This document shows positions 1 to 7,920 of a stretch of 64,000 nucleotides of DNA, one piece after another (positions within the stretch are counted from its first letter, which is position 1; each line of letters opens with the position of its first letter). Below the pieces are notes generated by a model. The model was not told the DNA's origin and made no database searches. It saw nothing but the letters and a program-made list of their open reading frames with translations. Made by a program: the position numbers and the translations under genes. Source of the DNA: Rhizophagus clarus (lineage: Eukaryota; Glomeromycota; Glomeromycetes; Glomerales; Glomeraceae). The stretch spans positions 620,001 to 684,000 of the forward strand of contig BLAL01000218.1 in NCBI GenBank assembly GCA_015698045.1. The letters are read 5' to 3'.

Positions 1-263
1 AGAGTTTTTGCCTTTATCGTAGCGGTGTCCCTGGAAGAAGATGGTCGCGTATCGGAGCAAGATATTATCGCACATTTAGATCGAGATTTTGGGAAAGACG
101 AGGTAATTATAAAATTTCTATAATTAAAGTTTATTCACATCTTAAATTAACCAATTTATTTTAGATACGCGACACGATCGTAGAAGGGCAAGAAACCTAC
201 CTACGTATCGTCACCGAAGATAATTTATTAATTTTATTATATTATTTTATAGTGAGTAGCTAG
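1..263 (+). CDS. 3' end of an unidentified host gene (5' partial)
   Basis: Two exons can be read: 1-102 and 165-263, ending at TAG 261-263. The 62-base intron starts GTAATT and ends TTTAG and is phase 0. Together they give about 66 residues, including EEDGRVSEQDIIAHLDRDFG before the intron and RDTIVEGQETYLRIVTEDN after it, then a hydrophobic end (LLILLYYFIVSS). The codon choice is less AT-rich than the surroundings, which supports real coding. I do not recognise the family. The gene begins outside the window, so its domains cannot be judged. The last 12 or so residues are low-complexity and could instead be untranslated sequence if a further intron exists. Confidence 0.5.
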
Positions 264-560
264 GCCCAGTCCGTACCAAATATCGGCTGGAGACTCACAT
301 TTTTTTTGGGCTGTAAATTGATACTGACGTCCACGTCGTACAGCCTGGGTACTATTTTTTAAAATAGTAGCGAACAAGTATCAATATTTTTTTTTTTATC
401 AAAATTAAATAAAATAAAAATAAAATGGTGAACTTTTTTAACTGGGATTTTATTTCTTTAGTGATAAATTTGAATTTAATTGCTAGTTTTTATCATTGGA
501 TTACGTATAATAAATACAATAAATAATTTAAATTTTAAAAAATAAATTTTTATCTGTCAG
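264..560. other. Intergenic, no gene seen
   Basis: This AT-rich stretch follows the partial gene. It contains a short GC-richer patch (about 264-350) and an AT hairpin near 350-370. No coding, tRNA or transposon signature was found. Confidence 0.5.
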
Positions 561-569
561 ATACTATTA

Positions 570-780
570 ACATGACGAAAATATGCCGAAACTCTATTAA
601 AATATTAGTATTACTTATGCCAAAACTATGTCAAAATGCCGAAACTGCTGAAACTGCCAAAATGCCGAAATGCCGAAATGCCGAAACAGTTTCGGCAGTT
701 TCGGCAGTTTCGGCATTTCGGCATTTCGGCATTTCGGCACTATGTATGAGTTTCGGCGTTTCGCGTTAGGCCAGATGGGT
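570..780. repeat. Imperfect palindrome of a TGCCGAAA unit
   Basis: Repeats of ATGCCGAAA on the left (about 636-687) face repeats of TTTCGGCAT on the right (689-740), with the centre at 688 (CCGAAAC-A-GTTTCGG). The arms are about 50 bases and would fold into one long stem. Scattered GCCGAAAC and GTTTCGGC copies continue to about 578 and 785. An open frame across it is just a reading of the repeat. It directly abuts the left limit of the recognisable Polinton sequence. Confidence 0.8.
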
Positions 781-804
781 TTCGGCAAGCAACCTTAGGT
801 ACAA

Positions 805-984
805 CCCTATGTGGATAAAGTCAGACATATTCATACTGATGGGTTTATTCTAGAAGAAGACGTTAACTCTTCTCCTCTTATAGCCTGTGCTAAAGATGCA
901 TTTAAGACTCTAAAAGCTCTAAAATTCGAAAAAGAAGGAGAGTGTCATGTAAAAAATGCCAACCAAGTGGTATGGACCGTATAA
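805..984 (+). pseudogene. C-terminal piece of Polinton protein-primed DNA polymerase B
   Basis: A 59-residue frame shows the end of a family B polymerase of the Polinton type: DKVRHIHTDGFIL near its start and CHVKNANQVVW just before the stop. In the family, the HTDGFI segment is part of the palm/C-terminal region and the last motif closes the protein. Only this tail is in the window. It is the piece that ties the neighbouring unknown genes to a Polinton rather than to an LTR retrotransposon. Recognition rests on motif wording only. Confidence 0.7.
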
Positions 985-1020
985 TTAAATATTTTTTTCC
1001 TTAGATGTAGAAGTTCAAAG

Positions 1021-1446
1021 ATGGAACACGATGACTCATTCCCATTCACAAACAAGCATCCTAGTTTTATCGAGCCAGAAATGTATCTGGCCGAAATTAT
1101 AAAAGCTTTAAAAGGTGTCATATTGGCAGGTTTACAAGATGGATACGGTAAAGAAAGTTATCTTATAAAGAACCACGTAAACTATATTAAGAAAATAGAA
1201 TCTGCCAACAATCCAGAAGGCTATATTCGTTATACAGCTAAGAAATTATTGCCAAATAAAGAATCGCATGCTGAGAAGGTTGCTATGATTCGAGCAAAGT
1301 ATTCACATAATCCAGATCTTGCTTTTAAAATTATAAAGGTCTATGATTTATATAATTGTATTCCTAAGGAAGTACCACCTAGACGTAAACTTACTGAAGA
1401 TGAAGCTGAGGACGTCTTAGATGAACTTCTTGGTAATAAGCTATAA
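1021..1446 (+). CDS. Polinton hypothetical protein, 141 aa
   Basis: This clean frame starts just after the polymerase tail. The product is mixed-charge and probably helical, with no signal peptide, membrane segment or cysteine motif. Readable segments include FTNKHPSFIEPEMYLAEIIK near the start and an acidic C-terminus (EDEAEDVLDELLGNKL). I do not recognise it. Its place between the polymerase and the adaptor-like gene, in the same direction, suggests a structural or accessory protein of the element. The tandem hairpin repeat begins immediately after its stop. Confidence 0.5.
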   Translation: MEHDDSFPFTNKHPSFIEPEMYLAEIIKALKGVILAGLQDGYGKESYLIKNHVNYIKKIESANNPEGYIRYTAKKLLPNKESHAEKVAMIRAKYSHNPDLAFKIIKVYDLYNCIPKEVPPRRKLTEDEAEDVLDELLGNKL

Positions 1447-1451
1447 ATTTA

Positions 1452-1675
1452 TTATTAAAAATTTTGTGCAAATACTGATGACGAAGTAACTTTGTCACTA
1501 GGCATTTTTCATTTTTTGCATAAAAGGCTGATGACGAAGTAACTTTGTCACTAGGCAATATTAAAAATTTTGTGCAAAGGCTGATGACGAAGTAACTTTG
1601 TCACTAGGCAATATTAAAAATTTTGTGCAAAGGCTGATAACGAAGTAACTTTGTCACTAGAGATTTTTCATTTTT
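1452..1675. repeat. Four tandem 51-54 bp repeats with a hairpin
   Basis: The core GATGACGAAGTAACTTTGTC recurs at about 1477, 1530, 1583 and 1634 (the last with one change), separated by TTTTGTGCAAA-type spacers. GACGAAGT can pair with ACTTTGTC (one G-T wobble), so each unit can form a small stem. The block sits between two same-direction genes of the Polinton and could mark 3' ends of transcripts or serve as a protein-binding array. Confidence 0.8.
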
Positions 1676-1727
1676 AGAAAAAAATCGTAATTGAATATAG
1701 CCTATACTAAAGTAACAATAAAAAAAG

Positions 1728-2171
1728 ATGAGTGCTAATAGATATACTACTAATCCATTGACCGGCAGAACAATTCGTGTTGGTGGTTTAACTTTCAATC
1801 AGCTAGTTTTAGAAGGATATGATTATCTTGATAGTGAATTGGTTCGAAGAGCAACTGCACCTCCACTTCCTTCTGTAAGGGAAAGTTATCTCAATGTAGA
1901 TACTGGACGTATGGTTCAATTTGGAACTAGAACGTATTATTATTTAATTCAAAGGGCTGGGTATGAAATAATAGAAGATTACTATCTTGTTCCTCCAAGA
2001 TATGCAGAATTCGCGCAGTCTAATCCATCTTTATTGTATTTGCAAGATACTCAGGTTAGACTTGAATACTTGGAAACTGCACGTAATATAACTGTTCATC
2101 GTGCTGAATGGGAACGACTTAATCCAAGTTATAGGCAAGGGGTTGAAGAAGCACGCCAATTTACTAGATAA
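1728..2171 (+). CDS. Polinton 2-cysteine-adaptor-like (NPxTGR) protein
   Basis: The N-terminus has two related segments: NPLTGRTIRVGG...LVLEGYDY (about residues 9-32) and NVDTGRMVQFGT...LIQRAGYEI (about 56-80). The pattern N-P/V-x-T-G-R, then G, then L...GY is the signature of a short adaptor-like module known from many large DNA viruses and their relatives, often repeated. The rest is charged and probably helical. It lies in the run of plus-strand genes of the element. The gene looks broken once. Function in the virion or in protein targeting is inference from the family. Confidence 0.55.
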   Translation: MSANRYTTNPLTGRTIRVGGLTFNQLVLEGYDYLDSELVRRATAPPLPSVRESYLNVDTGRMVQFGTRTYYYLIQRAGYEIIEDYYLVPPRYAEFAQSNPSLLYLQDTQVRLEYLETARNITVHRAEWERLNPSYRQGVEEARQFTR

Positions 2172-2368
2172 AGAAGAAGAGAAGCACAACGAGAGGAACA
2201 ATCAAGAAGGCTTGCCGAACTTAATATTGCCTTATGCAGGGAGTGCCAAATGCCTGTAAATCTTAACGAATTACCTGAGAGCGGTCTTTGTGAAGACTGT
2301 AGTAAAGAATGAATATAAAAACAGGTAATTAAATAATTTTATTTTTTATGTAGATAATTCTGAAAAAA

Positions 2369-2929
2369 ATGGTTGAGCAAATTAGAAAATACTGCCCAGT
2401 TTGTGGACTTGTATTGGCCAAGCCAAGAAGAGGCCTATCTACTATCGAATTCAGACGAACTGTACAAAGATGTACCGATATAGACAGCTTACATGAAAAT
2501 TTATATAAGCTAATCAAAATATATAGATCGGTCTCTCTAGATGATGAACTTACTTTTACCTTTACTCGAGACTACGAAGAACAGTTAAATGGTATTGAAC
2601 CAGATGTTGAATCGATCAAGATTTGGCTACTCAAACGAATTAATGAGCTAGATAGGGATGTAGGAGAAAAAGCTTTATATCGATTTTTATTTGATTTATA
2701 TGTAGTAGAAGGGATAAATGAACCCTTTGCCGTATTTTATGGTATGTATTGTATTGTAATAGATAATCCATTAAGCAAAAACTGTGTTTCTCGTGCATTG
2801 AGGGTTTTTGGCCTAGTAACAAAAATGTCAAGAATGGTAGTAGATGGCAAGGAAAAAAGCACTATAACTATAAATGCGACTAGAGAAGAGTTACTTGAGC
2901 TTTTTAGAAAGAATGGAATAGACTGTTAA
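2369..2929 (+). CDS. Polinton hypothetical protein with N-terminal CPVCG
   Basis: The 186-residue product opens with KYCPVCGLVLAKPRRG, half of a zinc-ribbon-like site. It is followed by mostly helical, mixed-charge sequence (LYKLIKIYRSVSLDDELTF, EEQLNGIEPDVESIKIWLLK). The C-terminus (TREELLELFRKNGIDC) runs 26 bases into the 3' end of the convergent ATPase gene. Family not recognised. The intact frame and the tight tail-to-tail overlap support a real gene of the element. Confidence 0.55.
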   Translation: MVEQIRKYCPVCGLVLAKPRRGLSTIEFRRTVQRCTDIDSLHENLYKLIKIYRSVSLDDELTFTFTRDYEEQLNGIEPDVESIKIWLLKRINELDRDVGEKALYRFLFDLYVVEGINEPFAVFYGMYCIVIDNPLSKNCVSRALRVFGLVTKMSRMVVDGKEKSTITINATREELLELFRKNGIDC

Positions 2930-4202
2930 TTCCCACTTGTAGGGTAGGCTTTTTCATTAAGCCATCATTGAATAGTTTTAGAAGTGCTTCAATACCTTCT
3001 ATTATTTTTTCACCACTTAGAGGACGCTCATTCAAAAGTTCTCTATATCGATCAAAAGGTGTTACTGATACTGGGGAATTATTTCTAGTAATACATACAT
3101 TCTTAACTTGGGACAGGAATTTCTTATACTCATCTCCAAGAGTACGATCATTTATTCCATAAGCTTCTCTAAAAACATATTTAGCCCAAATTTCTGAATT
3201 TTTTACCTTCGATAAGGCGTCTGGTATTAAGTAAAGTTTACGTTCCTTAGGAGAAGGAAAGTTTCGGGCAAATTCCTTTAACAAATTATTCTTTTTAGCT
3301 TCAGCTATTGCCTTCTGCCCATAAGAAGTAAATCGACATCTTAGATCATTCTTGGATGAATCTGTGATGATTCTAGAATCGTTCTTGGATGATCTTAGAT
3401 CGATCTTAGATGAATCTGTGATGATTCTAGAATCGTTCTTGGATGATCTTAGATCGATCTTAGATGAACACGTGATCATTTTAGAAGCGTTATTCAAGGA
3501 CAATTCCATAAAAGTTCTAAGACTAGTATCCCATCGAACTCTGATTGCTAAAGGGTCAGTTTTAGGGCGTCTTAAGTCAAATACTATGAATTCCCTACCT
3601 AAGGTTAGTTCATCAATGATTGGGGCAATAGAATCTGACTCATTAGTATATTGGCTAATGATGCGCTTTGTATCACTTAAACTACCATGCCCACCATGTA
3701 GAAAAATATAATTCACATTTTCTCGAATTGCTTTTGGGATGGCAAAGAATCTTTGGGCTACATAAATAGCCGAAATATTTCTATGTCGTCCATGGGTAAA
3801 GTATCCAGTTATTTTTTCTTGGATGTTTTTAGGGGCATCCATTACATCCTCAAATATAGCTACAGTAGCAATTTTGGGGTCAAAGTCTTCTACATCCGGT
3901 ATTTGGTGATATGAAATCGCTCTAAAAGTAACGTCTTCACTATCATCAAAGAAATCTTTTACCATTTGCCATTTAGGTTCGTCTAAATACCTACAAATAA
4001 GGACTATTTCATCACAAAGAATATATCGATTTCCATCCTCTTTGGCTTTTACATCTCCCATTAGTAAATTAAGAAGCATAGTAGTCTTTCCAGAATCTGA
4101 GCTACCGGCTACAGCAAGACGAAAATTCCATACTGGAGTATATTCATTTCCTTGCCTAGTATCACCGGTATACTCATCCAAATTGTACACATATAAGTCC
4201 AT
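2904..4202 (-). CDS. A32-type packaging ATPase (FtsK/HerA superfamily)
   Basis: The Walker A motif is AGSSDSGKTTML (about residues 30-42) and a Walker B-type strand follows at TVAIFEDVMDAP. Next comes the diagnostic A32 stretch YFTHGRHRNISAIYVAQRFF and PKAIRENVNYIFLHGG. In Polintons and large DNA viruses this family powers packaging of DNA into the capsid. The C-terminal 200 residues are less conserved, contain an 18-residue tandem repeat and end with FNDGLMKKPTLQVG. I chose the ATG at 4202-4200 (MDLYVYNLDEYTGDTRQG). It is transcribed opposite to its neighbours and overlaps the preceding gene tail to tail. Confidence 0.85.
   Translation of the reverse strand: MDLYVYNLDEYTGDTRQGNEYTPVWNFRLAVAGSSDSGKTTMLLNLLMGDVKAKEDGNRYILCDEIVLICRYLDEPKWQMVKDFFDDSEDVTFRAISYHQIPDVEDFDPKIATVAIFEDVMDAPKNIQEKITGYFTHGRHRNISAIYVAQRFFAIPKAIRENVNYIFLHGGHGSLSDTKRIISQYTNESDSIAPIIDELTLGREFIVFDLRRPKTDPLAIRVRWDTSLRTFMELSLNNASKMITCSSKIDLRSSKNDSRIITDSSKIDLRSSKNDSRIITDSSKNDLRCRFTSYGQKAIAEAKKNNLLKEFARNFPSPKERKLYLIPDALSKVKNSEIWAKYVFREAYGINDRTLGDEYKKFLSQVKNVCITRNNSPVSVTPFDRYRELLNERPLSGEKIIEGIEALLKLFNDGLMKKPTLQVGINSLFHSF
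3361..3468. repeat. 54-bp direct repeat (2 perfect copies) inside the ATPase gene
   Basis: Copies lie at 3361-3414 and 3415-3468, with partial copies on both sides. The length keeps the reading frame and encodes an 18-residue unit (SSKNDSRIITDSSKIDLR) in the poorly conserved region after the ATPase core. A recent expansion is likely because the copies are identical. Confidence 0.85.
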
Positions 4203-4242
4203 TTTAAGCAATTAGTAGTATATAGTGTATAGTATATTCAAA

Positions 4243-4353
4243 ATGGCATATGTTCCCACTGATCCTACAGGACCCCCTCCAGCACATTTAGTAGCAATGG
4301 ATATTAATCAGCTAATTAATGCACTTAAGAATGGCGCAGATGCCTGCTGGTAA
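4243..4353 (+). CDS. Small ORF upstream of the coiled-coil gene, 36 aa
   Basis: MAYVPTDPTGPPPAHLVAMD opens a short frame that ends at TAA 4351-4353, nine bases before the next start and in another frame. It faces the divergent ATPase start, only about 40 bases away, so both promoters must lie in this small gap. The Pro-rich start looks like a virion-protein N-terminus, but the frame is too short to identify. Confidence 0.3.
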   Translation: MAYVPTDPTGPPPAHLVAMDINQLINALKNGADACW

Positions 4354-4361
4354 ATGGTCGA

Positions 4362-4850
4362 ATGACTGTTACACCAAATCTTATAAATATTAATCATGAG
4401 ATTAAGCATATTATTGGATTGATTATAGCTCATGGTATACAGGTTGAAGAAAGAGCAAGACAAACTAGGGAAGAGCTTGATACTTCGACTGGTTTATTAA
4501 GATTTTTGCAAGAAGTGACTAATGCTAGAGAACGCGAGATTCATGGTATTAGACAACATCTTATTGCATGTCAAAATGAGAGGAACAGATTGCAAAATGA
4601 GAGAAATCATCTGGTAAATGCAAATCGTGATCAAGCTAATCAATTACAAGATCAGCAAGTACGGCAAAGAAGAATTAGGGATACTTTGCAACAAAGAAAT
4701 AATAGATTAACACACCAACTTGCAATAGAACGACTTACATCTAGAAACTTGGGACGAATTCGTGATAGAATACAAGCACAATTGGCTGTACTTAGAATTC
4801 AAGCACAGTGGTTTCGAATTAGACAAGCACAACAATCCTCATCCAGATAA
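4362..4850 (+). CDS. Polinton coiled-coil protein, 162 aa
   Basis: From about residue 25 to the end the sequence is a Gln/Arg/Asn/Leu-rich helix with heptad-like spacing (RNRLQNERNHL, RQRRIRDTLQQRNNRL), a strong coiled-coil candidate. It is basic overall, with no cysteines. It lies only 12 bases before the gag-like gene, in the same direction, so it is probably expressed with it and may be a scaffold or nucleic-acid-binding partner. No family name can be given. Confidence 0.6.
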   Translation: MTVTPNLININHEIKHIIGLIIAHGIQVEERARQTREELDTSTGLLRFLQEVTNAREREIHGIRQHLIACQNERNRLQNERNHLVNANRDQANQLQDQQVRQRRIRDTLQQRNNRLTHQLAIERLTSRNLGRIRDRIQAQLAVLRIQAQWFRIRQAQQSSSR

Positions 4851-4862
4851 TCCACAAGTAAT

Positions 4863-6332
4863 ATGGCTACCGTTGCAATAGGAATGCCAGTTTTTGCTGG
4901 AAATGATGACGATGATCTTGAGAGATTTTTTGAGTTATATAAGGGTTATATTCATAGTATTGGAATTGATCCATCGGCTGTTGCTGGTAATCCAGCAGGT
5001 TGGGAGAAAGCTATGGGTATACTTCGTGCTTGCTTAACTGGTCCGGCCTCCAGATGGTATGATGCTAATATCCTAGGAAAGAGAGTTAGACTTAGAAATA
5101 TTCTTCTTCGTCTTCCACATGGTGATGAGGCCACATTTAAGGGTATGGCTGGTAATGCTGGTGTTAATTGTCCAGTAAATACATGGGTTGTAGGTTCTCC
5201 TGCACAAGCTCATATAACTAATGGTGCAGTACCACCTGCAGGTGTTAATAATCCAGTCACTGATGTCTGGCCCGATTATGCTATAGAAGGAAATAGAGAT
5301 ATTTGGTTAAATCGTGCTGGTATGGAATTTACTAATGACCCTCTTAATCACAATGTTCTTGGTGGTGGTGCTGGAGCTGGTGTTGCAATTGCTGGTGGAG
5401 CAGGTGTCGGTCATCCGTATGTAATTCCAGCCCGTCCCTGTCATGTTCTAATTAAAATGCGTAATGAATTTCCTACACAACAGAATGCCAGACGCCAGTT
5501 AAGGTTTGGTAACCTTTTTCAGGAAAATATGCCTGTTCGAGATTTCTATGATAAAGTTAGAAGAAGTGCTGAACTATTAGGTTATGGTAATGATGTTTTA
5601 GTTAATCAGTTTCTAGGAGGTCTAAATGATGATTGTGCTATTGAGGCTGAAAGGATTGGTGCTGAACGAGATATAGAGGAATTAGTAGGTCTTCTTGAAC
5701 GAGTTGAAAAAAGAAAGGCTGAATTACGTCTTGGTAAAGAAAGACGAGAAAATATACAGTATCAGAGGGATAGACAAATTATTCCAGAGCAATTGCCACC
5801 AGTTAGTCAGGATCCAGTTATATTAAAACCAGTCCAACATCATGCAGTTACCCAAGGAGAAATGAGTCGATTATTGCAACAACAGGCTGAAGGGTTTCAA
5901 TCCCAAATTCGTCAATTACAGGAAAGTCTTAAGGCTCGAGATGTAAAGCCAGTTTATAGACCTAAACCCAAACCTAAGCCTCAATATCAGGATGATTGGG
6001 GATTTTATGAACAGGATCCATACCCTGATGAAGGTCCTAATCCGTTTGATGAAGATAGGGATCCTATTGATTTACAACAGTTGTTTAATGCTGTACCAGG
6101 TAGACCTGCTCCTAGAAATACATTAGCACAAAGATTAGCTGGTAAGATTGCTAAAAGAATCGCAAAAGCTAGAGAAAGACGTGAAGATGCAGAGTTAAAT
6201 AGGGCAATGCATGACCTTTCCTTGGATGATCATGATGATCCTATGGATACTTCCAATGCTATTCGAGGTGTACCTATAGAATTGGTTCAAGGTGAGAATG
6301 GAGAAATTATGCTCGTCCAAAAAAAAAGATAG
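4863..6332 (+). CDS. Gag-like capsid protein (Ty3/gypsy type) within the Polinton
   Basis: The capsid-type helices are readable: FFELYKGYIHS and ACLTGPASRWYDANI at the N-terminal side, then LRFGNLFQENMPVRDFYDKV and LLGYGNDVLVNQFLGGLNDD on the C-terminal side, as in Ty3/gypsy Gag. Between them lies roughly 115 residues rich in Gly, Ala, Asn and Pro (about 90-205) that standard Gag does not have. A helical segment, a Lys-Pro run (RPKPKPKPQ) and an acidic, then basic tail follow. No CCHC knuckle is seen. No reverse transcriptase accompanies it anywhere in the element. It is followed by a retropepsin-like frame in the -1 frame. A role as capsid of the element is inference. Confidence 0.75.
   Translation: MATVAIGMPVFAGNDDDDLERFFELYKGYIHSIGIDPSAVAGNPAGWEKAMGILRACLTGPASRWYDANILGKRVRLRNILLRLPHGDEATFKGMAGNAGVNCPVNTWVVGSPAQAHITNGAVPPAGVNNPVTDVWPDYAIEGNRDIWLNRAGMEFTNDPLNHNVLGGGAGAGVAIAGGAGVGHPYVIPARPCHVLIKMRNEFPTQQNARRQLRFGNLFQENMPVRDFYDKVRRSAELLGYGNDVLVNQFLGGLNDDCAIEAERIGAERDIEELVGLLERVEKRKAELRLGKERRENIQYQRDRQIIPEQLPPVSQDPVILKPVQHHAVTQGEMSRLLQQQAEGFQSQIRQLQESLKARDVKPVYRPKPKPKPQYQDDWGFYEQDPYPDEGPNPFDEDRDPIDLQQLFNAVPGRPAPRNTLAQRLAGKIAKRIAKARERREDAELNRAMHDLSLDDHDDPMDTSNAIRGVPIELVQGENGEIMLVQKKR
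6319..6327 (+). promoter_or_regulatory. A9 run at the gag/protease junction, possible -1 slip site
   Basis: Nine adenines lie 3-11 bases before the gag-like stop. The protease-like frame is -1 relative to gag and is open from this run onward. Ribosomal slippage at such runs is how many retroviruses and their kin express protease. Use here is inference. Confidence 0.4.
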
Positions 6333-6406
6333 TTTCAAATAAAGGTAAACCATCACCACCAGCAATTAAATCAGCACCATCTAAATTGATATCTAAATCC
6401 ACTAAA

Positions 6407-7027
6407 ATGGTAAAAATCCCTGCTATTAAGCCATCAACGAATTTTACTAAAACGGAGCTCTTAAATCTTCTAAAACTTGCTGATATCAGAAAGATTATTC
6501 AGGAGATCGTCTATAAAATATTAGAAAATTATGATAGCGCCCCTCAAGAACAACCAGCAGTACAGGAAGAATATTATGGCCCAACGGCTATGGATATTGA
6601 TGTCGCTCGATTGGAAAATACTAAAGATCTTTTAGCTATAAATGGAAATGTAAATGGGGTGAATATTCAGTGTTTAGCGGATTCCTGTGCTAATGTTTCC
6701 TTTATCCAAGAAGAAGCATGTCACGAACTAAAACTAAAAGTTGATAAATCTATAAAGCATAGTATTACTGGTGCATCAGGGGATGGTGAGACATTTGGTA
6801 TAGTAAAAAATGTATCGATAAACCTTTCACCACCACAGAGTAGTAGTTGTATCATTAAAGAAGATCTTGTAGTCCTGAAAGGATATAAGCATAGAGAGAT
6901 TAGTTTGAGCCGAGCGTGCCTTAAAAGGTATAATTATGATATTCATGAATCTCGAAATCATATCGCCCTTACCTGCAATGATAAAGACTATTTTATTCCT
7001 ATAATTCCAGATGCAAATAGGACATAA
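6407..7027 (+). CDS. Retropepsin-like aspartyl protease gene
   Basis: The core reads VNGVNIQCLADSCANVSFI at about residues 80-98 of the product, followed by EEACHELKLKV and a second strand pattern (ITGASGDGETFGIVKNVSINL), as in clan AA proteases of Ty3/gypsy-type elements. In those elements the enzyme matures Gag. The first 70 residues (KIPAIKPSTNFTKTELLNLLK and an acidic stretch) look like a linker. The ATG at 6407 is the first in frame, but the frame is open back to the A9 run in gag, so a fusion product is possible. Placement directly after gag supports the pair acting together. Confidence 0.6.
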   Translation: MVKIPAIKPSTNFTKTELLNLLKLADIRKIIQEIVYKILENYDSAPQEQPAVQEEYYGPTAMDIDVARLENTKDLLAINGNVNGVNIQCLADSCANVSFIQEEACHELKLKVDKSIKHSITGASGDGETFGIVKNVSINLSPPQSSSCIIKEDLVVLKGYKHREISLSRACLKRYNYDIHESRNHIALTCNDKDYFIPIIPDANRT

Positions 7028-7070
7028 AAAAATATAAAATTAGATCCATTCAATGGATTCTAGATAAGAT

Positions 7071-7742
7071 TCATTCGGCATCAAAATCACTTGAATCATC
7101 ACTTAGATCTTCATCAGAATCGCTTGGTTCATTCGGACCTGATTGCCAGTTTGCAGGATCGTCTGGATCTTCATCAGAATCACTTGGTTCATTTGGGAAC
7201 CCTGATTGCCAGTTTGCAGGATCGTCTGGATCTTCATCTTCCCAGTAATCTGAATGCCAAACTATATCTTCATCTGGACCATAGAATGTTGGGATTTCGT
7301 AAGGATCCAACCCATCAGCTAACATTCTGATATTATAAAATATATGATTCTTTTCTGTATTTTTATATGTAAATCCACCTTGTAATATAATTGTTTCTAT
7401 TTCTACCTGATATGCAAAAGCTTTTCTTTTTTTATCGGCCAAATCCATAAATTTTTTATATAAAGAATCTTTAAGAGCATTATTCGTACCTACATATTTT
7501 TTATAAGCATGTTCTAATTCTTCATCACTATTCTTATAATCCATTACAGCTTTCCAGTAGTCCTCTTCGGCAAGCTGGTTAAGTTGATACATGATGACAC
7601 GAGCAATTTCATGTATCTGAAATATATCGGTTCTCTTGAAAGTAGCATTAACATTGTGGCCAGTTTCCTTGATTGGAGTATTTAGCCAGTTTTCTATCCA
7701 CTCTGGGGATATATCTAAGAATGTAGCAATGTCAGTATACAT
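7071..7742 (-). CDS. Polinton acidic-tailed protein, 223 aa
   Basis: The N-terminal 160 residues are helical and carry many aromatic and charged residues (FLDISPEWIENWLNTP, IARVIMYQLNQLAEEDYWK). The last 60 residues are a highly acidic tandem repeat (DPDDPANWQSG...NEPSDSDED, two copies). It starts with ATG 7742-7740. It lies tail to tail with the protease-like gene and in the same direction as the integrase. The family is not recognised. The acidic tail suggests binding to basic proteins, but that is only inference. Confidence 0.5.
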   Translation of the reverse strand: MYTDIATFLDISPEWIENWLNTPIKETGHNVNATFKRTDIFQIHEIARVIMYQLNQLAEEDYWKAVMDYKNSDEELEHAYKKYVGTNNALKDSLYKKFMDLADKKRKAFAYQVEIETIILQGGFTYKNTEKNHIFYNIRMLADGLDPYEIPTFYGPDEDIVWHSDYWEDEDPDDPANWQSGFPNEPSDSDEDPDDPANWQSGPNEPSDSDEDLSDDSSDFDAE

Positions 7743-7920
7743 TTTTTAGTATATAATGGATATGTTTAATTTCGAATATTTATTATATGATTTACTTTAT
7801 TATACCCTTATCTTTAATTACAATTTTAGGATTTTTCGAAAAAAAAAATATAACCTATTTTGTATTATTATAAATGTATACTAGATTGGGGACGTCTTCT
7901 TGTAATTTATCAGCTGGCTC

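Noticed and set aside
3352-3711. Plus-strand 119-codon frame
   Set aside because: It is a shadow of the ATPase gene and its 54-base repeats.
7091-7330. Plus-strand frame rich in His/Leu/Asp
   Set aside because: It is a shadow of the acidic repeat of the minus-strand gene 7,071-7,742.
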